Both the position numbers and the translations under genes were made by a program. From the NCBI GenBank assembly GCA_002839535.1, contig PGYF01000013.1, positions 5,176 to 44,968 of the forward strand: 39,793 bases of DNA. The letters are read 5' to 3'. Below the pieces are notes generated by a model. That model had not been told where the DNA came from. It ran no database searches and worked only from the letters and a program-made list of their open reading frames with translations. Of the stretch, positions 17,832 to 24,680 are shown piece by piece; the first letter of the stretch is position 1, and every line of letters starts with the position of its first letter. The DNA comes from Nitrospira bacterium HGW-Nitrospira-1. Its GTDB lineage: Bacteria > Nitrospirota > Thermodesulfovibrionia > Thermodesulfovibrionales > UBA6898.

Positions 17832-18452
17832 ATGCAATATTCAATTGTAAATTGGAAAGACCATGAGCCAACTTCTTTACGGCTTGATGCTGAATATTAC
17901 CGACCTATATTTTTACAGACGGAAAGGCAAATAAAGAGCAAGGAATGGGATTATCTGGAGAATTTATCTGAATCCATAAAAAGCTTTGGTGCATATTCAC
18001 TTTGTAATCAATTTGAATATATAGAAAAAGGTATTCCATTTCTAAGATGTAAAGACATTAAATCCGGGCGTATCGACTTTTCTGATGTTCTTTACATTAG
18101 TCACGATGCAAACAAGCTTTTATGCAAATCAGAAGTAAAGCCAAAAACTGTTCTTTTCACGATGTCGGGAACAGTCGGAAATTCTGCTATTGCAACAGAA
18201 GAGATTAAATATCCTATTAACTCAAATCAGGATATTGCAAAGATAGTCACGAATAGACAATTGAATCCATACTATTTCTCAGTATTCTTACAATCAAGCT
18301 ATGGCGAAAAGCAAGTTTCCAGATTGCCTGTTGGAAGCGTGCAGCAACATGTTTTTTTGTGGCAACTTGAGAAACTTATTGTTCCTAATGAAGACGCAGC
18401 TAATAAATGGCTGCAAACGCAAACAAAAGAGGCTGTTTCCTGTTGTCGATGA
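17832..18452 (+). CDS. hsdS: Type I-like specificity subunit, single target-recognition domain (probably truncated)
   Basis: 206 aa, about half of a normal S subunit. It starts near the conserved RLDAEYYRP, followed by one target-recognition domain with GIPFLRCKDIKSGRI, TVLFTMSGTVGNSAIA and PINSNQDIAKIV. The spacer PVGSVQQHVFLWQLEKLIVP ends abruptly in a non-conserved tail (ANKWLQTQTKEAVSCCR). The usual coiled-coil linker and second recognition domain are missing. It might dimerise as a half-S protein or be a deletion product. It follows rhuM by 6 bases in the same operon. Confidence 0.85.
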   Translation: MQYSIVNWKDHEPTSLRLDAEYYRPIFLQTERQIKSKEWDYLENLSESIKSFGAYSLCNQFEYIEKGIPFLRCKDIKSGRIDFSDVLYISHDANKLLCKSEVKPKTVLFTMSGTVGNSAIATEEIKYPINSNQDIAKIVTNRQLNPYYFSVFLQSSYGEKQVSRLPVGSVQQHVFLWQLEKLIVPNEDAANKWLQTQTKEAVSCCR

Positions 18453-18524
18453 ATAGGATTAGACATGACAATCTGATATTTGATGAGGCATTCTTGATAG
18501 GGTTGTTAGAAGGAGAACTAATAT

Positions 18525-18872
18525 ATGCCGCTTCCACTTTTAATAAAAACACTTACTGAAAAAAAGTTAAAAAAATATTGTGAGAATAAAATTCCGTCGC
18601 ATGTCAGGGATAAAATAACACTTTCATTTAAGTTCAGAGGAAACAGCGTTACCATATTTGAAAACAGGGCGCCATGGCATCCGGACATAAAAGAATGGTC
18701 TTCCATGCCAATAGCCCAAATGAGATATGATGGTAAAACTGGCAAATGGAATCTCTACTGTGCTGACAGAAACGATAGATGGCACGAATATTACGACGTT
18801 GAGCCGACAAAAAATATTGATGTCATCTTAAAAGAAATCGAGGACGACCCTACAGGGATTTTCTGGGGATAA
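18525..18872 (+). CDS. DUF3024 family protein
   Basis: 115 aa, soluble. The family pattern is clear: FRGNSVTIFENRAPWHPD, PIAQMRYDGKTGKWNLYCAD, RNDRWHEYYD and the terminal DDPTGIFWG. Function unknown. DUF3024 proteins are small cargo genes that often travel with restriction-modification or other accessory blocks. ATG 18525 is preceded by AGAAGGAG. The stop is 3 bases from the mqnD start, so mqnD is probably read from the accessory transcript. Confidence 0.86.
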   Translation: MPLPLLIKTLTEKKLKKYCENKIPSHVRDKITLSFKFRGNSVTIFENRAPWHPDIKEWSSMPIAQMRYDGKTGKWNLYCADRNDRWHEYYDVEPTKNIDVILKEIEDDPTGIFWG

Positions 18873-18875
18873 TCT

Positions 18876-19619
18876 ATGCCTGCTAAGACTTTGACTCTCG
18901 GATACTCACCCTGTCCAAACGACACCTTTATTTTTTATGCGCTTGCGCATGGGAAGATCAATGCAGGCGATCTGCGTTTCAGGGAGATACTTGAGGATGT
19001 GGAGACCTTAAACCGGATGGCCCGACGTGCAGAGCTTGATATTACGAAGATATCATTCCACGCCTACGGGCATCTGAGGGAGACCTATTGCCTGCTTAGG
19101 TCAGGCGCCGCGATCGGGAAGGGCTGCGGTCCGCTCGTTGTCTCAAAAAAATATCAGCAGATGAATGACCTGCGAGGCAAAAAAATTGCAATCCCCGGAC
19201 AGCTTACAACCGCATTCCTTCTCCTTCAGCTTTTCGATCCGCTTTTTAAAGGAAATGTGATCGTAATGCCTTTTCATCGTATTATCAATGCGGTCAGAAA
19301 TGATGAGGCTGATGCAGGGCTGATCATCCATGAAAGCCGTTTCACATATCAGGATGCAGGTCTGAATCAGGTCGTGGATCTCGGCGAGTGGTGGGAAAGG
19401 GAAACAGGGCTGCCGATCCCCCTTGGCGGCATTATTGCAAAAAGGGAATTGGGAGAAGCCATGATAAAGGAGATAGACAGGGGCGTCAGAAAAAGCCTTG
19501 AGTATGCCTTTGAGCACAAGGCTGAGCCGAAATCATATATCAAAAAACATTCCCAGGAAATCGAGGACAGCGTTATAGAGCAGCATATCGGCCTTTATGT
19601 TCTGAAGAGAAAGGGATAA
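18876..19619 (+). CDS. mqnD: 1,4-dihydroxy-6-naphthoate synthase
   Basis: Converts cyclic dehypoxanthinyl futalosine to 1,4-dihydroxy-6-naphthoate in the futalosine menaquinone route. 247 aa with the periplasmic-binding-protein-like fold of the family. The N-terminus LGYSPCPNDTFIFYAL is diagnostic, followed by DITKISFHAYGHL, GCGPLVVSKK, ADAGLIIHESRFTYQ with the catalytic His region, and LPIPLGGIIAKREL. Its pathway partner mqnB is on the other side of the accessory block, and the two were probably adjacent before insertion. Confidence 0.95.
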   Translation: MPAKTLTLGYSPCPNDTFIFYALAHGKINAGDLRFREILEDVETLNRMARRAELDITKISFHAYGHLRETYCLLRSGAAIGKGCGPLVVSKKYQQMNDLRGKKIAIPGQLTTAFLLLQLFDPLFKGNVIVMPFHRIINAVRNDEADAGLIIHESRFTYQDAGLNQVVDLGEWWERETGLPIPLGGIIAKRELGEAMIKEIDRGVRKSLEYAFEHKAEPKSYIKKHSQEIEDSVIEQHIGLYVLKRKG

Positions 19620-19665
19620 TCGAAAGGTCTTCGAGGCCTCTTTGTGTGTGGTCCACCGGATTGCT

Positions 19666-19695
19666 TTGAAGAGATTGCAGTAGAGGATGTATAAT
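19666..19695 (+). promoter_or_regulatory. Sigma-70-type promoter for the membrane protein gene
   Basis: TTGAAG (19666-19671), an 18-base spacer and a perfect TATAAT (19690-19695) lie 29 bases before the ATG at 19725, which has its own ribosome site AAAGGAGAG. An imperfect hairpin at 19624-19640 just upstream may end mqnD transcription. Confidence 0.7.
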
Positions 19696-19724
19696 ACCTT
19701 AGGTTTGCTTGCAAAGGAGAGAAG

Positions 19725-20768
19725 ATGACATATACTGACGCTGTAAAAAGCGGATTCAGGCTGATTAACAGGAATTGGCAGTTGGTTGCTGTTCAGGCGG
19801 TTATGATGATTGCCAACTGTATCGGATTTTTTATTGTTGTGGGAATACCGCTTGCTATCGCATTTATCATTTTCGGACTTGACCTGACCGGTCTTGCGGA
19901 GACACGGGATATTATGGGGCTATTGAGAGACCCTTCTGCATTGCTTTCGAAATATATGGGGCTTGCGCTGATTGTTGTCGCCAGTTTTCTCCTATACCTC
20001 GTCATAGTTACGACTGCGGGGCTCTTTGTCTTTTCAGGTTCAATAGGCGTTATCGGCAGCGTGGTGATTGATCCATCCCTGAAGTTCAGCCTAAAGCTCT
20101 TTTTTGCAGAGGCAAAAAGGACCTTTTTCCCCCTGATGAGGTTTTCCCTGCTTATGGGTCTTGTCTTTATAGCAATAGTTTTTCTCCTCGGCCTCTTTGG
20201 CGGCGGAGTTGCAGCGCTTGTTCAGAGCGCCAAAAGCCAGGACTCGACCCTTGCATTGTTTCTTGGGATTTTTTTCTCCCTGGCGCTTGCGCTGATTGCG
20301 ATAAGTTTAATCCTGGCTGCGATCGCTGTTACTGTTTACGGCATAGCAATTCTTTTCTTTAAAACTGAAGGAGCGGCAAGGTCATTCAGGGATGCGGTCA
20401 GGTTTTTATGGAACAGACAATCTGCTTTCTGGCTCTATGTCATGCTCTTCTTTGCCTATCTTGCCGCAAGTTTTCTCATTATGCTTCTCACCTATCCGTT
20501 CATCCTTATCCCTGTTATTGGGACGATCATTTCATTCCCATTACAGTTAGCGTCCAGTTATATCGGTCTGTCAATTCTTGCCGCAATATTCATTTACTAC
20601 TACGAAGCAGAAATCAGAAAGACAGAGATTCCTGCTGAAAGTATAGAGCCGTCTGATTCTGTTAAGGCTACAGAGAAAAGTTCCACTGCGACTGAAGATA
20701 TTTCTGATGCAGGAGTTCCTCCGCAAGAAGATCTTCCTCCTGCGAAGGGGCCGACAGAAGAAGCCTGA
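19725..20768 (+). CDS. Polytopic integral membrane protein of unknown function
   Basis: 347 aa with about six long hydrophobic segments, near residues 22-50, 80-115, 135-160, 178-215, 238-262 and 268-290. A hydrophilic, Glu/Ser/Pro-rich cytoplasmic-looking tail of about 50 residues ends the protein. Several helices contain Gly, Ala and Leu runs like those of DUF975 or GDPDase-membrane-type proteins, but I do not recognise a specific family. It has its own promoter and ribosome site. Its last 101 bases overlap the convergent lipoyl/octanoyl transferase gene. Confidence 0.85.
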   Translation: MTYTDAVKSGFRLINRNWQLVAVQAVMMIANCIGFFIVVGIPLAIAFIIFGLDLTGLAETRDIMGLLRDPSALLSKYMGLALIVVASFLLYLVIVTTAGLFVFSGSIGVIGSVVIDPSLKFSLKLFFAEAKRTFFPLMRFSLLMGLVFIAIVFLLGLFGGGVAALVQSAKSQDSTLALFLGIFFSLALALIAISLILAAIAVTVYGIAILFFKTEGAARSFRDAVRFLWNRQSAFWLYVMLFFAYLAASFLIMLLTYPFILIPVIGTIISFPLQLASSYIGLSILAAIFIYYYEAEIRKTEIPAESIEPSDSVKATEKSSTATEDISDAGVPPQEDLPPAKGPTEEA

Positions 20769-21462
20769 TACCAAAGGCCTCCTCAAAAGATGAGGCAACG
20801 GCTTTTTTGAACGCATCATCATCAAGCAAGGGCAGGACGTCTTTGAGCGCCTTCATGCAGTCTCTGAGAGATGCTGTTTTTTCTGCTCCAAATATCCCTT
20901 GCAGCTTTTCTTTATGATAGAAATAGGGAATGGAGCCCTGCTGGAGCAGGCCGTTACTCCATCGCTTCTGGGCTGAGCCCATGAGTTTTTTGTTATCCAG
21001 GAGTATCTCTCCAAAGGAACTCGACTGGAAGCATAAGGGACTTCTCATGAGCGTCCTGCCTTTTTCCATCTCCTTTTTTGGTTCAGCCATGACGTTGATT
21101 TTTTTAAATGCGATCAAAAAGGCCGTACTTATCCTTTTGTAGCTGTCGAGTAGGCCGTATGAAAATGGCTTTCTGTCTGTTCTTGCGGAAAAGCTGTAGG
21201 TCAATTCATCACTGTGGAGCACAGCCCTTCCGCCTGTCGGTCTCCTAACCACAGGGATATCCTGGGACTGACAGTATTCAATATTAATATCCGACGCCTT
21301 CTGAAAACAACCGAGAGTCAGAGAAGGACTGTCCCAACTATAGAGACGCAATGTTGCAGCCGCCCCGCCTTTTCTGACCTCTATTGCGATGGCTTCGTCA
21401 AGCGCCATATTATAAAAGGCGTCACAGGGGCCGGAGTCTATCAACCGCCATTCTTCATTCAT
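20668..21462 (-). CDS. Lipoate-protein ligase A / octanoyltransferase LipM-like protein
   Basis: Expected to transfer lipoyl or octanoyl groups to lysines of E2 or GcvH domains. 264 aa of the BPL/LplA/LipB fold: WDSPSLTLGCFQ near residue 43, RRPTGGRAVLH at 73-83, and CFQSSSFGEI with C144, then KKLMGSAQKR. The Cys144 segment and the size fit LipM-type octanoyltransferases better than classical LplA, but this is not certain. It is last in the lysA-dapF-dapA direction, 26 bases after dapA. The 3' end overlaps the convergent membrane-protein gene by 101 bases. Confidence 0.87.
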   Translation of the reverse strand: MNEEWRLIDSGPCDAFYNMALDEAIAIEVRKGGAAATLRLYSWDSPSLTLGCFQKASDINIEYCQSQDIPVVRRPTGGRAVLHSDELTYSFSARTDRKPFSYGLLDSYKRISTAFLIAFKKINVMAEPKKEMEKGRTLMRSPLCFQSSSFGEILLDNKKLMGSAQKRWSNGLLQQGSIPYFYHKEKLQGIFGAEKTASLRDCMKALKDVLPLLDDDAFKKAVASSFEEAFGIRLLLSAPSQEEDLLAEELLHQKYLQSQWNFSL

Positions 21463-21488
21463 AAAAAACTATAAATCGGGTAAGGGGA

Positions 21489-22361
21489 TTAAATCAGATT
21501 CATATCCTTCAACGCCTTCTTCAGCTTGTCCCTGTTTGCAGCGGCCATCTCACAGAGAGGGAGCCTGAATTCTTCCCTGATTTTGCCCATGAGCGCAAGG
21601 GCTGTCTTGACCGGTATGGGGTTTGTCTCGATGAACATCGCCGCATTCAGGGGTTCGAGTTGAAAATGTATCTTTCTTGCCTCATCAAACCTTCCCTTTT
21701 CCCATAATGCACACATCCGGGATACAAGCTTCGGCGCCACATTCGCAGATACGGAGATTGTGCCTTTCCCACCAAGCGCCATGAGCGGGAGTGTGGTAAA
21801 GTCATCGCCCGAAAGAACGGTAATCTTGTTGCCGCAAAGCCTGATCACCTCGCTCGCCTGCTTCATATCACCGGTAGCCTCTTTTATGGCAACGATATTT
21901 TTAATCTCTGCCAGCCGCGCCACAGTCGCAGGCAGTATATTTACAGCAGTCCTGCCGGGCACATTATAAAGGACGATAGGCATTTTCACTGCCTCGGCAA
22001 CGGCCTTATAATGCCTGTAAAGCCCTTCCTGTGTCGGCTTGTTATAATAAGGGGCAACAACAAGAGCCCCGTCAGCCCCTGATTTCTTTGCCTCTTTTGT
22101 GATCATGATTGTCTCGTCAGTCGCATTTGCCCCAGTGCCTGCGATTACAGGGACTCTTTTATTTACGGCCTCGACCGTAAACCTGATGACCCGGTGATGC
22201 TCTTCATAATCGAGCGTTGCGGATTCTCCTGTTGTGCCGCAGGGGACAATAGCATTCGTGCCCTGTTTTATATGCCATTCAATAAGATCGCCAAGGGCCT
22301 TCTCATCTACCTTGCCATTCCTGAACGGTGTGACTATTGCTACTATCGAACCTTTAAACAT
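21489..22361 (-). CDS. dapA: 4-hydroxy-tetrahydrodipicolinate synthase
   Basis: Condenses aspartate semialdehyde with pyruvate, the first step of the diaminopimelate/lysine branch. 290 aa TIM barrel. GTTGES near residue 42 binds pyruvate. Y132 in LYNVPGRT and the Schiff-base lysine K160 in VAIKEATGD are present, and GDDFTTLPLMALGGKG follows. AGGAGGAG precedes the ATG, and dapF ends 12 bases upstream. Confidence 0.97.
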   Translation of the reverse strand: MFKGSIVAIVTPFRNGKVDEKALGDLIEWHIKQGTNAIVPCGTTGESATLDYEEHHRVIRFTVEAVNKRVPVIAGTGANATDETIMITKEAKKSGADGALVVAPYYNKPTQEGLYRHYKAVAEAVKMPIVLYNVPGRTAVNILPATVARLAEIKNIVAIKEATGDMKQASEVIRLCGNKITVLSGDDFTTLPLMALGGKGTISVSANVAPKLVSRMCALWEKGRFDEARKIHFQLEPLNAAMFIETNPIPVKTALALMGKIREEFRLPLCEMAAANRDKLKKALKDMNLI

Positions 22362-22373
22362 ATCTCCTCCTCA

Positions 22374-23297
22374 TTACGCTATTGTATTTTCGTTATCTGC
22401 CGGCATCTCGAAATGCCTGTCACCGAGTTTTATTGATCCTTCAAATACGTCAGAAGCAGGCCCGGTCATATACACGTGATTATCTTCTTTCCATTCTATC
22501 CCAAGTTCACCCCCTCGAAGCAGGACATCCACCTGTCTTGCCGTAAACCCCTTGATATACGAAGCAACACCGGCAGCCGACGCGCCTGTGCCGCAGGCCA
22601 TTGTCTCGCCCGCCCCTCTTTCCCATACACGCATCTTTATCCTCTCAGAGTCAATGACCTGGATAAACTCGACATTTATCCTCTTTGGGAAGAGCGCATG
22701 ATTTTCGATCAATGGGCCGTATTTTTTCACATCAATGCCGGCAACGTCATCAACAAAGATTACTGCATGGGGGTTGCCCATCGAAACAGCAGTAATTTTA
22801 AACTCTTTATCCGCAATTTTTAAAGGGAAATCTATTACCCCCCCCCTCCCCCCCTTATTAAGGGGTGGGTGGGGGGGTAGATTGACCGGTATCAGCCTGC
22901 CTTCCAGTATTGGTTCACCCATATCAACTCTCACCATCTGTCCTATTCTTTCCGGCTTTATAATACCGGCAGCGGTCTCTACCAAAAGGATTCCCTTGTC
23001 GGACAATCCCCTGTCCCATATATATTTGGCGAAACAGCGTATCCCGTTGCCGCACATTTCAACTTCGCTGCCGTCGGCATTGAAGATTACCATTTTAAAG
23101 TCAGCAATCGCTGAAGGATACAATAAAAGCACCTGGTCTGCGCCAATACCGAAGCGCCTGTGGCAGAGCCGTATGCTTAAACCGCTTAAACTGTTTGAAC
23201 CGCTTAAACCGCTTGAACTGTTTAACTTACCATCCCGACAATCAATAAGAATAAAGTCGTTCCCAAGGCCATGCATCTTTGTAAACCTGAGATTCAT
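22374..23297 (-). CDS. dapF: Diaminopimelate epimerase with two repeat-derived insertions
   Basis: Interconverts LL- and meso-diaminopimelate. 307 aa, against about 275 in typical members. Both catalytic cysteines are present: C82 in EMCGNGIRC and C235 in MACGTGASA. The N-terminus MHGLGNDFILID is normal. Residues of about 25-41 are a Ser/Gly/Leu repeat from a 9-bp tandem repeat, and about 140-154 (PPHPPLNKGGRGG) come from a C-run/G-run palindrome. Both lie in surface loops between conserved strands. The start overlaps lysA as ATGA. Confidence 0.96.
   Translation of the reverse strand: MNLRFTKMHGLGNDFILIDCRDGKLNSSSGLSGSNSLSGLSIRLCHRRFGIGADQVLLLYPSAIADFKMVIFNADGSEVEMCGNGIRCFAKYIWDRGLSDKGILLVETAAGIIKPERIGQMVRVDMGEPILEGRLIPVNLPPHPPLNKGGRGGVIDFPLKIADKEFKITAVSMGNPHAVIFVDDVAGIDVKKYGPLIENHALFPKRINVEFIQVIDSERIKMRVWERGAGETMACGTGASAAGVASYIKGFTARQVDVLLRGGELGIEWKEDNHVYMTGPASDVFEGSIKLGDRHFEMPADNENTIA
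22831..22886 (-). repeat. C-run/G-run palindromic insertion inside dapF
   Basis: A C-rich run with AAGG-type centre and a G-rich run form an imperfect inverted repeat, each arm about 20 bases. In the dapF frame it encodes Pro-rich then Gly-rich residues (PPHPPLNKGGRGG), a peptide I know from other Nitrospirota and Deltaproteobacteria genomes as an in-frame repeat product (recollection, not checked). Confidence 0.72.
23175..23225 (-). repeat. 9-bp tandem repeat inside dapF
   Basis: About five and a half units of a 9-bp degenerate motif C(C/T)G(C/T)TT(A/G)AA. Because 9 is a multiple of 3, the frame is kept and each unit adds three residues of Leu/Ser/Gly/Asn type (residues of about 25-41). Confidence 0.8.
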
Positions 23298-24550
23298 CGG
23301 AGATACCCTGGTATATTTTCATTACTGATAAGTTCTTCATAGGTGCCGCGTTTTCTGATAAGGCTGTGCGTCTTTCCATTCACCATGACCTCGGCAACAG
23401 AAGGCCGGCTGTTATAGTTTGAACTCATTGACATGCCGTATGCGCCGGCGCTCATGACAGAGAGATATTCGCCTTTGTTGACCTTTGCTATCTTCCTTCC
23501 CTTCGCGAGAAAATCGCCTGACTCGCAGATCGGCCCTACAATATCAGCCATAATCATATTTCTTTTCTTCCTTGCAATAGGGATAATATGATGGTACGCC
23601 TCATACAGCGAAGGCCGCATCAGGTCGTTCATCCCTGCGTCAACAATCACAAATTCCTTCCCACTGCTTTTTTTCAGGTAAAGCGCCTTTGTCACAAGGA
23701 TGCCGGCATTGCCGACAATTGATCTGCCGGGCTCCATGATAAGAGTGATATCCCTGCCCTTTAAAAGAGGAAGCAGCTTTTTAGCGACATCAGCAGGCAC
23801 AGGGGGCTTCTCATTTACATAGGTGATGCCGAGTCCGCCTCCGATATCGAGGTATTTGATGTCGAACTTTTCTCTGTTTAACTCATCAAGAAGTACGAGA
23901 ATTCTTTTAAGCGCATCCACAAAGGGAGATGTCTTCGTTATCTGCGAGCCGATATGCTTTTGAATTCCGACTACCCTGATATGTTTCAGCCTTGACGCCA
24001 GCCGGTAATTTTCAAGCGCATCATCAATCGAAATGCCGAATTTATGCTCACGCATACCGGTCGAGATATACGGATGCGTTTTTGCGTCTATGTCAGGATT
24101 GATCCTCAGCGCCACAGGGGCCTTGGTCCGCATCTTTCCGGCAATCCTGTCGATTTCCCGCAGTTCATCTGCGGATTCGACATTGAACATAAGAATTTTG
24201 GCCATCAAGGCGCTTCTGATCTCTTCTTCTTTTTTGCCGACTCCTGCGTAGACAATCTTTTCAGCCGGGATACCTGCCTTCATTGCCCTGAACAATTCAC
24301 CGCCTGAAACAATATCAGCGCCGCCGCCGTTCTTTGCAAGAAGCCGTAACACAGCGCCGTTGGAATTCGCCTTAAGAGCATAGCAGACAATGTGCGGGAA
24401 GTCTTTATACGCATTGTTATAGGCGTTAAAATGTCTCAGAAGTGTTTTATAGCTGTATATATAAAGCGGGGTCCCGTATTTTTCCGCAAGGAGTCTTACA
24501 GGAACATCCTCTGCATATAACTCATCCTCTTTATAGCTGAAAAAATGCAT
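23294..24550 (-). CDS. lysA: Diaminopimelate decarboxylase
   Basis: Last step of lysine synthesis, removing CO2 from meso-diaminopimelate with PLP. 418 aa from the ATG at 24550, which has AGGAG upstream; a longer frame to 24604 adds 18 non-conserved residues. PLP lysine K60 is in CYALKANSN, then GGGADIVSGGEL, the HKFGI segment, HIGSQ, the LDIGGGLGI glycine loop, EPGRSIVGNAG and GPICESGDFL with the catalytic Cys. Its stop overlaps dapF (ATGA), and aconitase diverges on the other side. Confidence 0.96.
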   Translation of the reverse strand: MHFFSYKEDELYAEDVPVRLLAEKYGTPLYIYSYKTLLRHFNAYNNAYKDFPHIVCYALKANSNGAVLRLLAKNGGGADIVSGGELFRAMKAGIPAEKIVYAGVGKKEEEIRSALMAKILMFNVESADELREIDRIAGKMRTKAPVALRINPDIDAKTHPYISTGMREHKFGISIDDALENYRLASRLKHIRVVGIQKHIGSQITKTSPFVDALKRILVLLDELNREKFDIKYLDIGGGLGITYVNEKPPVPADVAKKLLPLLKGRDITLIMEPGRSIVGNAGILVTKALYLKKSSGKEFVIVDAGMNDLMRPSLYEAYHHIIPIARKKRNMIMADIVGPICESGDFLAKGRKIAKVNKGEYLSVMSAGAYGMSMSSNYNSRPSVAEVMVNGKTHSLIRKRGTYEELISNENIPGYLR

Positions 24551-24680
24551 GTTCGATCTCCTGAAACATATATTCTTGCTTGTTTTTTTTGAATACTTTA
24601 ACATAATAAAAAAACAAAGTCATAAATAAGGCCCCAGTTTAAAATTGTCAGGATTAAAATCAAAAACTAAAGAGGTTCTC

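Noticed and set aside
23175-23225. Short tandem array as a possible CRISPR
   Set aside because: Units are 9 bp with no spacers and lie in the dapF coding frame.
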